Source: Phialocephala subalpina
Lineage: Eukaryota; Ascomycota; Leotiomycetes; Helotiales; Mollisiaceae
NCBI GenBank assembly: GCA_900073065.1
Contig: FJOG01000011.1
Location: 1,318,882 to 1,382,881, forward strand
Length of the DNA: 64,000 nucleotides
Direction of reading: 5' to 3'
In this document: positions 34,919-46,826 of the stretch, piece by piece
Position numbering within the stretch: position 1 is the stretch's first letter
How the letters are laid out: each line of letters opens with the position of its first letter
Translations under genes and position numbers: made by a program
The notes under the pieces: generated by a model
Told to the model about the DNA's origin: nothing
What the model saw: only the letters and a program-made list of their open reading frames with translations
Databases searched by the model: none

Positions 34919-35714
34919 TCACTCGCTGCTAATGTCCAACCACCTAGCCGCCAACTGCCTGCCCCCCGCCTCCTTCAATTCTCGTCTCTGCACCTCCCGC
35001 AAAGCAGTGACGTTCTTCCCACTTGCAAGTGCTTCCTCATAGTCGCGGATGTGTATGTCGAGCATTGCGTTTGTGGCTTCTATTTCGAGGTATTCGCGTT
35101 CGGAGATGAGGTTTAGGTCGAGGTTACGCTTTCCGTCATTTCGACACTGAGGGAGGATGTTAGTCTTGGGTTTTGGAGCGTGGGTGTAGGCGGAGTGGAA
35201 GTGGGAAGGGACGGAGAGGATGTACGCATGACTCAATGGGAGCGCCGGGATTGCCATAGTTGGCATCCGCGGGACTGGAACCGCCGGTAGAGTGGCCACC
35301 CGTTCCTAAAAGCTTTGAGCAGTTTCCGGCATCAGAATATCCTCCGCGACAGTTGTACCTTTCAGGCATATTGTCAGTACACCCTTAACAGAAAAATGGC
35401 GCTAAAGTTAGGAGAAGAAGAGATACTCACCAAAGCCCACCGACTTGTACCTTGTCGACGTGTACTGGTGCAGGGGAACAGCCGATACTGTACCCGCTGT
35501 TGATATCGCAATGACAGGGACTATCGTAAGTACATAGCAGCTTGACGTTGCAGCCAGCGTCTGCTACGGCCCATCTCCATTGGTATTCTGGAGCATTATG
35601 AGGGTTGTTATCAGCCCAGTAGTTCAGATTGAAGAACCCGAAGTTGGCGCCGGGGCAGATCGCCGAAGTCAAACGGGTAAGGAAACAGAAGATGAGGAGG
35701 TTGGCGATGTACAT
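34919..35714 (-). CDS. Small secreted Cys-containing protein, 214 aa
   Basis: Exons 35431-35714, 35226-35358 and 34919-35146 with two GT-AG introns give 214 aa in frame. The N-terminus is a signal peptide (MYIANLLIFCFLTRLTSA) that fixes the start. The next 140 residues carry about ten Cys, including LLCTYDSPCHCD, CSPAPVHVDKV and a CC pair at the last exon junction. The C-terminal 75 residues change character to a charged helix (RNLDLNLISEREYLEIEATNAMLDIHIRDYEEALA). This split plan of a secreted Cys-rich head and helical tail suggests an extracellular or effector-like protein; the family is unknown to me. A damaged paralogue lies at 49480-50298, and both share a promoter element. Confidence 0.68.
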
Positions 35715-37042
35715 GATGTTTTCCTGTGTTTGGCGGTATGTTAAAGTTGTTTCTCTTGGGTAGTGAAGAGCGGGGTAAGTTCGAGGTATTGGGTATTTGT
35801 GGTAAAGTATTGTGATGGATGAAGAAGAGGAGGAGGATTTCAAGTTTGAATTTTGCTTAAATACTGTGCAGCTTGAATTATCTTGATTCAAGGACCGCAT
35901 GAGGGAGGGACATTCCCATTAAGATATGTCGTGATTCATTTTCGTACTTGCGAATAACAAATTGGAATTCTGGAAGCTATCAGAGAGGTTAAATTATGGA
36001 CGCTGAGTTTGGAATACGTAAGGAAAAGCAATAAAAGAAGAAAAAGCTTTGTTAGGCTACGTGATGCTGCGCTGCCGACAAAGGCAATTTTCTGTCTTCG
36101 AGACAATTGACTTCTAACCTCGATGATATCGTGATGCTGCTCATCACTACTTGCTCTATTACTACATGTCATGCCATTAATTTGAGGCAAAATACATGCA
36201 ATTCATCTGATCTTGCTATAACTGGCTGCCTCCCTCGGTTTTTTTTATTTCACCAGTCATGGTTGCTCGCAATATATATATACTTCTCTCACGCACAGAA
36301 AGAAAAGGAGAGGGGTGGCGTACCTCGCTTACCGCAACTTCCCCTTTACCCCACCTTCCTTTTTGGGACAAATCTCGGTAGCGTCGCTTTTCGATCATTT
36401 GGAACCACGTTAATGAAAGAAACGCACCCACTTGTTACAGTCCGTAACGAAATCGGCTTCCCTCAAACTCACCTTGAAGGCTTCAATAATGCCCGCTTAA
36501 TAGGGATCACAAGATGCGCCTTACTAGAAACGGCTAGATGCAGTACAGGATCTTTACCGAGCGACAACCAGCTTTTATAATACCCCGAAAAAACAACTTT
36601 GTACCCGTGTAAGCGCTCTTGGTTTCATAGTACACTAAAAGTAGTACGGAAGTGCCTCTATACAGGTATAGCTTATACAAAGCGAGATTGCGATATACTG
36701 TTATAGTATTAGAGGAATCGGAGGCCCATTATATATAATAGGGCACGGGTATACTTCTCTCTTTACTTAGTCTTTCGCTACATAAAATAGTATTCACTTG
36801 AGCACTAGATTTGTTACATCACACAGCGGTTCACTCTATTTTTTTTTTACGGATTTAGTACGTTATGTAAATTATCTAGGGACGCGGGAGAAGTAAAGGT
36901 AAAGCTTCTAGAATATTCTCGGCTAGTTCGTAACTAGTATATTATATCCACCTCCCCTAAGCCCCTCTCTATCAAAGTTATTAAAATAATAAGAAATGAT
37001 AAGAAGTAAATTTAAAGACTTATTAAGTCTTCGACCCTAGGA
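35715..37042. other. Intergenic region, AT-rich and degraded at its right end
   Basis: The first part holds the promoter of the secreted protein. From about 36,590 to 37,020 the DNA becomes rich in TA steps with many short stops in all frames, as in RIP-affected DNA, but I recognise no gene or element in it. Confidence 0.5.
35856..35867 (-). promoter_or_regulatory. Shared promoter element (TATTTAA-type)
   Basis: On the minus strand this reads ACAGTATTTAAG, about 142 bp before ATG 35714. The identical 12-mer lies before the paralogue at 50298, with a similar flank (ATCAAGAT / GTCAAGAT). It may be the TATA-like box of both genes. Confidence 0.55.
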
Positions 37043-40000
37043 TTAGAATTTGGTTTGTCGCAACAAGTAAGCGAGAGTATGCTGTGAGGCGAGCCGGTCG
37101 GGGTGAGTCTCGGCTAGCGTCGTGGCTCGGATCTGGACGACTTGCTCGAGTAGCGCGATGGCCTCTTTGAATTGCCCATTGCCCCCGTAAGCAATAGCAA
37201 GGCCGTACTGTGAAGTGAGCCGGTCGGGGTGAGTCTCGGCTAGCGTCGTGGCTTTGATCTGGACGACCTGCTCGAGCAGCGCGATGGCCTCTTTGAATTG
37301 CCCATTGCTCTCGTATGCCATAGCGAGAGCATGCTGTGAGGTGAGCCGGTCGGGGTGAGCCCCGGCTAGCGTCGTGGCTCGGATCTGGACGACTTGCTCG
37401 AGCAGCGCGATGGCCTCTTTGAATTGCCCATTGCCCCGGTAAGCCATAGCGAGAGCATACTGTGAGGCGAGCCGGTCGGGGTGAGTCTCGGCTAGCGTCG
37501 TGGCTTTGATCTGGACGACCTGCTCGAGCAGCGCGACAGCCTCTTTGAATTGCGCATTGCTCTCGTATGCCATAGCGAGAGCATGCTGTGAGGTGAGCCG
37601 GTCGGGGTGAGTCTCGGCTAGCGTCGTGGCTCGGATTTGGACGACTTGCTCGAGCAGCGCGACAGCCTCTTCGAATCGCCCATCGGTCCCGTATGCCACA
37701 GCGAGAGCATACTGTGAGGTGAGCCGATCGGGGTGAGTCTCGGCTAGCGTCGTGGCTCGGATTTGGACGACTTGCTCGAGCAGCGCGATGACCTCTTTGA
37801 ATTGCCTATTGTCCTGGTAAGCAATAGCCAGTTCGTGCCGCGAGGCGGGCTGGTCTAGGATCTCGGCCATAGCTAGTGCGTGCTGCGAGCTGTTGAGCGT
37901 GTCAAGGTGATCCTCCCCACGCACCGTCTCTCTAGGAGGTGACCAAACGGCAGTCTTCTTATCACCAACAGCAGCAGATGCTCTTTGGCGAAGGGTATCA
38001 TCATGAGCTATTTTCGACCACAGGTCTTTGGATTCTTTGGCTACCTTCATTGTAAATGGGTCGTCAAAGGCTAAGGATTCCTTGCAGGCAGAGAGCAATT
38101 CCACGAAGATGGAGCCTGCTTCAGTATACTCTCCATAATCTCTGTAGATAATAGCCATCAAATGGTATTGCTCGAGGGAAGTCATGTTTTTGAGATATAA
38201 ATCTCCTCGAAGCGATAATTCAAGATCATTAGCCCTCCTAATGGCGCGTAGGGCGTCCGAAAATGCTCTGTAATTGTAATAGAGCATAGCAAACTGCGCG
38301 GAACAATGCCACTCATACCATGACAACAAGTTATCAGGTCCGTTGTACCGCTTTGATTGCAAGTTTGTGCATAATAGAAACTCGTCGCAAGATCGGATGT
38401 GGGTTAGGATCTTCCGCTCGAATACCACCAGATTCTGGCCTGCTACTGTGTGGCAGCAGCAACTAAGCATATATGCTGACGCAACTGCCCATTTTTCCAA
38501 GTCTGTTCTCGAGAGCCTTCCGCGACACCACCTACTAATCGCATTTTCGATGGTAAAGCTGCCCATTGAGCTTTTGCGCCATTCTATTTTGACACAACAA
38601 AACCGCCCAAGAATTGTCACAGCTTGTTGCAGAGAAGTCTCTTGATTGGATATGCGGTCGAAAAATGCATGTAGCCACTGCAAAATACTGCAATGCTGAG
38701 GAAGAAGGAGCGTCGAAAGGAGCGGTGGTACGAGGTCTGGCCGCATTTGCTTGAAGCGGAGTAGCATAGAAATAGATATGCTACAAGTGTCCAAGAATGA
38801 GCAAAGAGTCAATAATTTTATAGCATCCGGGTTTTCTTGATCTATAGCAGCCTCCAGCAAACTGAAGGCGCTGAGAATCGATTTGTTGTCCTTATCGTAA
38901 TAAGAGTCTTCGGTTCCGGGTTGAAATGCCATTACAGTAGTGTATTGGTCTTTCAACTGCAGAAGGTAGGATTTCTGACTTTCTACAGAGAGGGGTCCTC
39001 GACTACTCAAAAGAGCTCCCGCTTGCTCGATCGCCAGTGGAGACCCGTCAAGGTTTTCAACGATCTCTTTCGACAGTTCAAACACTAGTAGACACATTAG
39101 TATCATTTATTAGGAAGCTGCCAGTTCTACTTACTTCGAGGCGTGATAATGTTCTCGGGATATTCAGCTTTGAATCTGTCCAAGAACATATGAGCTCCGA
39201 CCGTAGCGTCAATCTTTCCGACATGAATATCTTGCCCGTCCAAGACTGAGCGCAATTGGCGTTCATTTCGAGTCATTGTCAGGATGATGGTTCCGTGTTC
39301 GCACTGTGGTAGAAATGTGCTGATCTGACACCGTGTCGGAAAATCCTCTACTCCATCAATAACGAGAAGCCACTTCGTATTTGTTTCCAGCTCCAGTCTC
39401 GCTTTCAGATGATGAAATGGGGTCTTAGAAGGGTGCAAAAGTACTCGTGATCTGAACTCATTGAGATGCAAGACAACATCGGTCAAAGGAGTTCCCTGCT
39501 CCATTGGCTTGAAATGACTGGGTCTCAGCCATACCTGGGATTTGTAGTGCTTACTGTGCCGGTGCTGAAATTGTCGAGCAAGTTGGGTTTTCCCAAAGCT
39601 TCCGAGGCCCCAGAGAACGACCATCGTTCTTCCGGGTCGGCCAGGCTTCAAATGATGTGCCATTTGCCCAAGTTCATCTTCTCTCCCATAAAAGTTGGGA
39701 GTCCTCAAAGGTGTATCTGCGGACATCAGGGCTATCTCCTCGGATGGGTAGTCTTCATCTGCTCGGTCAAAACATCAGCGTAGGAGCGATAATAGTGCAT
39801 GAGATACGGTTTGACCGTCGGCAGCTTTCAAGGGGTTTGTAACGTATTTAGACATTTCATTCAAGTCAGGACTTCATAGGGAAATCCCTCGCCATCTATA
39901 GGTTCCTTCCCGCAGATGATTCAGTATCACATACCGGCTCTCATTGCCCCCTCGGCCATCTCCAAAACTGCTCCTCCTACGGGCTGGTACTTTTGAGATT

Positions 40001-41179
40001 CTGGATTGTCGAACTTGCACATAGATATATGGCTGGAAGAGGCAATACCGGTGCACCTCTCATTTGGTAGAAGGAGACGTGCGGAGTCCTCATCAACAAT
40101 CTAATGACATTAGAACACATAATCCCTTTTTTGAAAATGAGTGTAACAATAGATCGTCCTCGGGGTACATTTGGTAAGAATGAGACAAGAGACTGACCAA
40201 AATGTTACCCAGCCTTTCCGTCTCAAAGAAGGTCCTGATGCTTGACAGCCCAGCTCCGCGCTTGACAAAGTCTCGAGAGATAGAACGCCATTCATCTGAG
40301 TTTTTTTCGAGCGCTTTGAGGAAGGATTTGTTGCCGGCGAAGCCCATCAGAGCGTGGTTAAGAAGTTTAGCTGGAAGACCAGCCCAGTATGCCAGTTCAG
40401 CGCCGCGGTGAGGGACTCCGAAGAAAACCAGTCCGTAGATTTTTTCCAGCAGGGGACCATATGTGGCGGGATCGTTCCAAGCAGTAATCATAGCCTGCAG
40501 GATATCAGCGACAGACATACACACATCAACATCCATAACACTCCACCTTTTTGACAACGAGGCCACCTAAACTATGGGCGATGAGAATAATGGACCGCTT
40601 CTTTTCGTCATCTCTCTTACGACACAACCTCAGCCGATCCAAAAGATCTTCCGCGACATTATGGATGGTCAACACGCTTTTGCTGAAAGCTGTGCTTGCG
40701 TCGTACCCATAGCACATGACTCTAGGATTAATATCCGAATCCCGTAATTGTCCGGGGAGGAAGTCTCTCAGCCAGTTACAATCGCCATCCGTCCAGGTTT
40801 TTTGATAGTGACCCCCAAGTCCATGGATTGCTACGATGCTGGAATCCAGCATTAGTCAAATTTTTCTTCGATGAGACACAGACACCTTCTAGCAATAAAA
40901 AAACATCATCTTGTAACTTACTCAATATTAAATGGTTGAGAGGACGGATTGTCTTCGACCGGAAACAGGCCCACGATCTCTTGCAGAACGCTCGCGGAAG
41001 CCTTGCCAACATTAGCTGAGCTTCCAAATGTCCATTGATTTGATGCCTCAACATCCCGATTGGAAGGCACTCACACTCGAGGCGGGATATATATCTCTAG
41101 ACTGGGACGTTGCCTGATCCGATTGCCCACCCTCCTTGCTCTTTCTTTTGTCCTTCAAGCGTTGATACCAAGACATCAT
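37043..41179 (-). CDS. Fungal NLR: alpha/beta hydrolase + NB-ARC + TPR, 1205 aa
   Basis: Probable intracellular receptor of the fungal NLR class, which controls cell death in non-self recognition. Seven exons (41077-41179, 40922-41015, 40547-40838, 40198-40494, 39935-40100, 39135-39758, 37043-39084) join in frame. Residues 66-262 form a SesB/PGAP1-like alpha/beta hydrolase: DIVAIHGLGGHYQKTW, nucleophile elbow AHSLGG, and FFGVPHRG. Residues about 318-560 are NB-ARC, with P-loop GLGSFGKT at 368-375 and Walker B LLVIDGVED near 448-456. A helical linker follows. The C-terminus has six TPR units of 42 aa with core ALLEQVVQI[RK]ATTLAETHPDRL, nearly identical and alternating R/K. The start is MMSWYQRLKDKRK at 41179; the donor of intron 1 (GTGTGA) is the least certain part. 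It is complete, unlike the HET remnant next to it. Confidence 0.85.
37080..37840 (-). repeat. Six 126-bp coding repeats (TPR units)
   Basis: Six in-frame repeats of 126 bp encode the 42-residue TPR units of the NLR. Differences cluster at a few codons (GNGQ / SNAQ / TDGR loop, I[RK]ATT, [SA]QHAL/[SA]QYAL), while the rest is almost unchanged at the DNA level. Confidence 0.9.
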
Positions 41180-43118
41180 CACACAAGCACTCAGGGACGT
41201 CTAAACACACCTTGACTTAGTAGCCGGAGACAATTGATGCTGTCGGTCGATACGGGATCGCTAGTCAATGAAGAAGAAGCTGCCTGCACATTAGGCATCC
41301 AGCGTACGATGTCAAATGCAATGATGAGGCTCGCGCTTATCTCGCCAATGATAGAGGCATTACTAAGCAATGTATAACTAAGTTAGACATTGCCACGTGA
41401 CTTGGTCAGCATGCGCGGTATCACGACGCTCGAGAAGGCAAGAGTTCGAAACTTTAGACTTCATCTTTTTCTCTTCGTATCTCAAATGAGAAACTATGAG
41501 AGCATTACTTGAGATAATTCAGTTGCCGCGTGACGAGCTTCCGTTATGTCCTGGTGATTGCCATATCATTGGCCAGCTAAGCGAAATTAGATTTTCCTTG
41601 TGAGTGTTCGGGGAAGCCGATTTCGTTAGCGACTGTACATGTTAAAGAGAATGCAATTGAGTCTATGATGGAGCCAACAAAGCCTCGTAAAAATCATACA
41701 CTCCCTCACAAGCCCGCTCTCATAGGGATGCCAAGACCCTACGCGAGAACACCTCCCTTCTCCTTAACTTTGGATGAATGGTCTGTGCCTAGACAGTCGT
41801 TAATGGTTCTAGAACATTCGATACCGTTTCAATCACCGGAAGATATTGCTATAGCTGACTGGTTCCTTGTAACCTGAGCTGACGGTTATCAAGTTTCGTG
41901 ACCACAGTCTTCAAGATTTTCCAGAAATAGCTATGCTCCCTAATATATACGGATTTGCATCTATAGTTCTAAAATAGTAATTGAACAGTGCTCAAATGAA
42001 TAGAGATATAAGACTCTCAATCTTTCTATAAATCTTTTTAGATAAAAGAACCAGCAAAGTAAGATTGACTTCTGAGCATCATCATCTCAACCTTATTACT
42101 ACTAAGAAACTGGTCTCAAAACGTGGCTATGGCGGACATCACGCCCAACAGGACCAATGCCACCACGGCCCCTCAGATAGGCAAGGTGGAGCGACCATTC
42201 AATCCAATGGCCTCGCGATCCCAGAATCCGATCGCTTCTCTCAACCAAGGCGCTCTCGTCCGCAAGAACAGAGCAAGTTGAACCAGGATCCAGGCAACGA
42301 CCAATTCCCCCCAAACACCAACAAGGATGAGCGGAAACCTCTCGAAAGTGACGGGCGACATCAAGGCTCAAGAGCTTTGGCGAGTGCTACGACCCCTATC
42401 AAGGTACCATGCCCCGTGGGACTGGAACTGGCCACTATCAAGAGATCCTCGCCAAATTGCGGACGACTTCCATGCTGTCGTTTCTCGTGCAATCTTCGTG
42501 GTTCCCCTACTCGACTTCGTGAAGTGCGCGCTTGGGTATAACAGCCAAGCCCTCTCTGTTGATGCTTTACTTAATGCCGCGTGCGACGCTCGCAACAGGC
42601 TTCAAAGAGCAATTCAGGGTCTTCCTCAGACAAAGGACACCTATGTTGAAGTCGAGAAGGTCAGTTATAACCATCTATAGGGACCTAGTACTAACTAGAA
42701 GAGATATTGTGGTCACGGTACCACCCGTTAGCTCACTGGATCGTTGCTAGCAGCTTGTCCAACACAACACGTGCCCCATACGATGCCTTGGCCTCGACCT
42801 TCGAGCCTCGACCCGATCAAGAACCTGTTTATAACACGCAACTTAGATTTCGTATTCAAGAGACTTGCGGTCCCCGCAGGATATGAAGATAAAGATGAAG
42901 ACGAAGCGGGCGGTACTTGGAGGAGAGTGCGGTCTGTTATTAAGAGACTCCGCAGAGTGCGGCAACAGACAGCAAGTGAACAAGCACAGCACTACGGCAT
43001 TGAACAACGCATGCAAAATCCAAGGATATCGAAGCCTGAAGAAGGTGACTCTGAAACAGCCCGCTAGGAGAATAAGGATGTGGGTGCGGTAATGATGGGA
43101 GAGGTTGATGTTGTTAGA
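41180..43118. other. Region with one doubtful gene
   Basis: From 42,129 to about 43,070 plus-strand frames look partly protein-like: MADITPNRTNATTAPQIGK, then TGDIKAQELWRVLRPLSRYH in another frame, then WRRVRSVIKRLRRVRQQ. I cannot join them with good splice sites, so this may be a hypothetical gene with unseen introns or a decayed one. The stretch 41,180-42,060 has nothing I can support. Confidence 0.35.
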
Positions 43119-43163
43119 GGGTGTTGACTTGGAGGGTGTTGACTTGGAGGGTGTTGACTTGGA
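43119..43163 (+). repeat. 15-bp minisatellite, three copies
   Basis: GGGTGTTGACTTGGA occurs three times head to tail without change, followed by looser GATG/TTGATG repeats to about 43,225. Confidence 0.9.
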
Positions 43164-43873
43164 GGATGCTTGATGTGTTAGATGCTTGATGTGGATGTTG
43201 ATGTGGAGGGTGGAGGGTGTTGATGTAGACCATACCTAATTTGGATGATGCAGATTTGGATGATGTACTGTCTCCAATGCGCCACCAATATTCAAAACCC
43301 TCTGCCAAACTTTGTGTTACTGTAATTGGATGTATCTTTGCTGCTTCGTCAAGAAAGAGTGGCTGGGCAGCCTCAGTAGTCAGGCACAAGTATTTCTGGC
43401 TGCTAGCGAAATCGGCTTCCACCCCAAACACTCAGAGGGTCTTAACTCAGCCACACTACCCATGTCGCTCTACCAACACTAGCACTATTATAGCTAGCTG
43501 CTTTTGTCTCCACGTTTGCTGATTTAGCAAACAAGCTGACCCACCAGACCTCGAAACTGAATTCCTGCCTAAGGGTTAAGGGATAAAAGTGCCACCAGTT
43601 TCCTGACACGTAATCGGCTGAGCGATGCCAGCCATGACCTCCTGCAGTAGCTGGCCAGCGATTGGCTAGTTTTGCGCGCTCGCAGCGATGCACGACGATA
43701 CCACCGTTGCCGCGAGGCTGCTTTTCAGCTAAGTCGATACGAGCGCCAGCTTAGATCTAACCCTTACGTTAAACTCAACAAATTACTTCGCATGCAAACC
43801 GACTTTACGATAAATATTCATTAAAACCCTTTTTTCTTGAAATTCTCGAAAATTTAATTTAACCAATGCGTTT

Positions 43874-44420
43874 TTTTAGAACGCAAGCGCGATAACGAGC
43901 TTAGTTTGATTAAAGACTTCGTTAGCGATAATATTCTAGAATATATTATTTTTTCGCACATATAGAGAACGAATATAGAAGAGGTTACTTTTAAAGACTT
44001 AATAGATAGTACTAATAAAGACAAAATTAATTATAGTAAGATCCGATTCTACGAAGAATAGGCTAGACGCGATAGCTTATAGTACTTTTAAGTAGATACG
44101 TATTATATCGATAAATCGAATAATATTGAGCTCGTAGAGGCTATTAACTCTATATTTCGCTGGTATCGTAATGCGGCTAAATACTACTTTTATCTCTCGG
44201 ATGTTTCGAGACTTATCTTGCACGCTATCGATAAGTTTAGCCAGCTGCCTTAGGAAACGGCTTTTCGGACAAGTAGATGGTTTACACGCGGTTGGACCCT
44301 TCAAGAGCTTATTGCCCCAACATCAATTGAATTCTTCTCCCGAGAAGGCAAGCGACTAGGCTTATCGAGCAATACGGCAAGGGCTCTTGGTTTCCTGAAT
44401 TTCAACATCCAAGTTTCGTC
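43874..44420 (+). pseudogene. RIP-damaged HET-domain gene remnant
   Basis: One frame follows the heterokaryon-incompatibility (HET) domain: EEVTFKDLIDS, then VDTYYIDKSNNIELVEAINS, RWYRNAAKYYFYLSDVS, then SRWFTRGWTLQELIAP and FFSREGKRLG. It contains five in-frame stops up to about 44,255. Comparing with the HET consensus (SHxWG, DxLxYxWVDTCCIDK, W before the AFRxSRWFTRGW block), the stops and Tyr substitutions are C-to-T or G-to-A changes at Gln, Trp and Cys codons, the RIP pattern. Damage is dense to about 44,220, then the sequence is nearly clean and richer in GC. No start or 3' end can be defined. HET-domain proteins trigger incompatibility cell death; this copy is dead. Confidence 0.82.
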
Positions 44421-44549
44421 AACATTTATGAACTATATCATGTCGACGATGAAATTTTTGCAATCTCCGAGTATCTAGACTTCTCACTAGAAGATCTATT
44501 GCGGCATTCCATCCCGTCTTGCAGAGCCAGAGATAGCATTTATAATTAG
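44376..44549 (+). pseudogene. Protein-kinase domain fragment
   Basis: A frame different from the HET remnant, partly overlapping its end, reads QHPSFVNIYELYHVDDEIFA followed by ISEYLDFSLEDLLRHSI and stops at TAG 44547-44549. This matches the kinase N-lobe from the alphaC-beta4 region through the hinge (EYLDFSLEDLL). No glycine loop, catalytic HRD or DFG is seen on either side, so it is a fragment of 58 codons only. It could be a scar of a fusion, a transposed piece or exon shuffling near incompatibility genes. Confidence 0.55.
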
Positions 44550-45217
44550 TCGGGTAAGATGGATGTCGTCCTTTACCCAGTCATGTGCTGATCGTAGCAG
44601 GTGCTAGCTGGTACGGTATCCGGTTCACCTGGTCAAGGGAACTTAACCATCAGCTCATTTCGCTCCAGAAGTTGAGGTTTGGGTGTTGCTAAAATTAGCC
44701 GCTGACCACCATGATTTCCCAGGTACAAGCGGCAATTCTCGGATGCAAGCAAGCGACACAGGGACCAAATCCTTTAACCGTTTCCATCGGTTGCAATTTT
44801 CGACTCTTGCCGAACAGGTCATTTAATCGTTAACCGTTTGTTACCCACTACACAACCTTTAAGCAGGCAGATATTTACAAGTGGCGAGAATGGAATCTCA
44901 ACTTGATAAGACGGGGCCAAGTGTTTTGAACACTGCAGATGTGGACAAGGTCTAGATCTTATCTCATTTGCATTCCTCTCGATCCAACCTTCCTAATAGC
45001 CTCTCAGATGCTCAAGTACATAATCTCTTGGCTACGGAACAAAAGTACTGCCTTTTAGTGGCTTATCAAACAATCATCGCTTCAATTCAACTACCTGCCG
45101 TACAGCAGACACTTCCTTGACCCATTTCCCGTCTCAAACGTCAAACGATCCGACTTCAGACCCAGTCCTTGCTTGTAATTCACCAAATAGCGAATGTCGT
45201 GAAGTAACAGCTCGTCT
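44550..45217. other. Intergenic region, no gene seen
   Basis: A short frame from 44890 (MESQLDKTGPSV) is interrupted after 20 residues and cannot be completed. The rest lacks recognisable content. Confidence 0.45.
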
Positions 45218-46826
45218 TCAATCGTCAGTCATATCTGAAACTCCCCCTGGTTTCCGTCCATAGACAACATTGCTGCTCCGCGTCAGTGAGTCCGCAACAT
45301 AGAGAAGAAGCTACAAGGACAGAACGTACATATCATAGTAAGCGTGATTCTTCCGGTTTAAAATCTGCTTGCGCATCGTCGCAATATGCGCCTGGATTTC
45401 CTCGTACGACCACTGCTTCTCGTCAGTCCACCTTCCCGTCATAACGTCTTCCCTCCGAATTTCGGACACCACATGCCTTCAAAACTGTACTCAGCAAATA
45501 CAAACTCCAGCTCTCCAACCCCTCAAGACAAAACAGCGTGTTCCACTGTCCCAGCTCCTTCATCTTCGGATCACTCGGCCATGTGCCAACCGGAACCTTG
45601 AACTTCTTCTCCACAACATCGACGAAGCCTGCCTTGGTGATCATCTCGCGATTGAAGTCGTAGATGGCGAAGGTTTTGCCGAGTTGCTCGGCGGCGTAAA
45701 GGAGCGTCTTGGACCATTGCACCATGAAGTGGTCTTCTGTCAGAGAGCCGTCTTCGGATTTGAACATGATTGAAATTTCGAGATGCTCAATATATCCCCC
45801 GGGCTTGGTGCATCTAGATAATTTCTTTGAGCACAGGCGTGTTTGAGGCTTATAAGGGCAAACTTACTTGTAGATCTCACGGTAGAGGTGTGCCCAGTCT
45901 TGGATTGCGCCAAGCAGACAGCGCACGTGAATGTAGTCGAAACCGTTTGGTTGGTAAGTCCACTCAAGCTGAGCATCGTCGAGCTCAAACTTGAGATTTG
46001 GAGGGACGAAACTGGGCTGGGTGGGGGAGATGTCTGTGCCGATCACCTCTGCTGATGGAAATTGGTCTGCGAAGTCACTGGTTTCTGTCAGTAGATGTTT
46101 GATGGATCTAGAGGGCGGACTAAGTACATACATAGCCCATATTCCAGTTCCTGTTCCAACATCCAATACCTTCTGAGTACTTTATTAGCTTCGCGTCTCT
46201 ATAGTCTCATGACGTAAATGTACCTGTGGATTTGGGCCAATTGGTGCAAGGAAGAGCTTTCCATCCAGCATGAGCGTCAACATATGATGGCTACGGGCTC
46301 ATTAGCTAGTTTCAATCTAGAGAACGTATGGTGCATGCCCAATATCCAACTGCTCATTCATCTTTTCATCATTTGGTCCCCTGGCAAAGGTCAGCCGCTG
46401 GCTTTCTTCATTGCAGACTTGACTCACCAGTACTCTGAAGTGGTTTCCGTATTGAAGTTGTGATACGTCCGTCCATGGAACTCACGATAATTCCGGATAC
46501 TACTCGCGATCGAGGCCGTCGAGCTCGCACTGCCAATCATCATCTTGTCCATTCCACAACGGATGCAGCCTTACTCATCATCTCCATACGCAGAGTCTGT
46601 CTCAGCATCCGCATCCAATGGGTCCTTGATCCCTAGTAAGCTTGACTCACTTCTGGCAATGGATACTCACGATAGAGATGGTTTCTCCCGCTGGGATCGT
46701 CGCGGTAGTTTCGCTCACCAGGGCCGTTTCGTCCTCCCCGGCAGTTGGCGGGGTAAGTGGCTTTGCGGGCGACTTTGGGGGACTCCCCAGGATCGTGGTC
46801 TCTCCTTCTTTGATTTCGGCGCTCAT
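45218..46826 (-). CDS. UMTA/LaeA-like SAM-dependent methyltransferase, 380 aa
   Basis: A class I SAM methyltransferase of the fungal UMTA/LaeA type, often tied to secondary metabolism. Ten exons by hand: 46671-46826, 46575-46624, 46428-46529, 46339-46380, 46224-46290, 46132-46172, 45868-46077, 45477-45813, 45330-45412, 45218-45272; the sum is in frame for 380 aa. After a disordered acidic head comes [17 protein letters not shown], then the SAM motif [32 protein letters not shown] (motif II region), [13 protein letters not shown] and [10 protein letters not shown] (post III), ending [14 protein letters not shown]. Two introns appear to use GC donors (GGGCATGC after exon 4; AAGGCATGT after exon 8). 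It is divergent from the P450 at 47614, suggesting a small metabolite locus. Confidence 0.82.

Noticed and set aside
42065..42541. 158-codon plus-strand frame as a gene
   Set aside because: A parallel frame in the same region looks more protein-like, and neither can be completed with good splice sites.
43119..43225. CRISPR-like direct repeats
   Set aside because: Three touching 15-bp units without spacers form a minisatellite, and the organism is a fungus.
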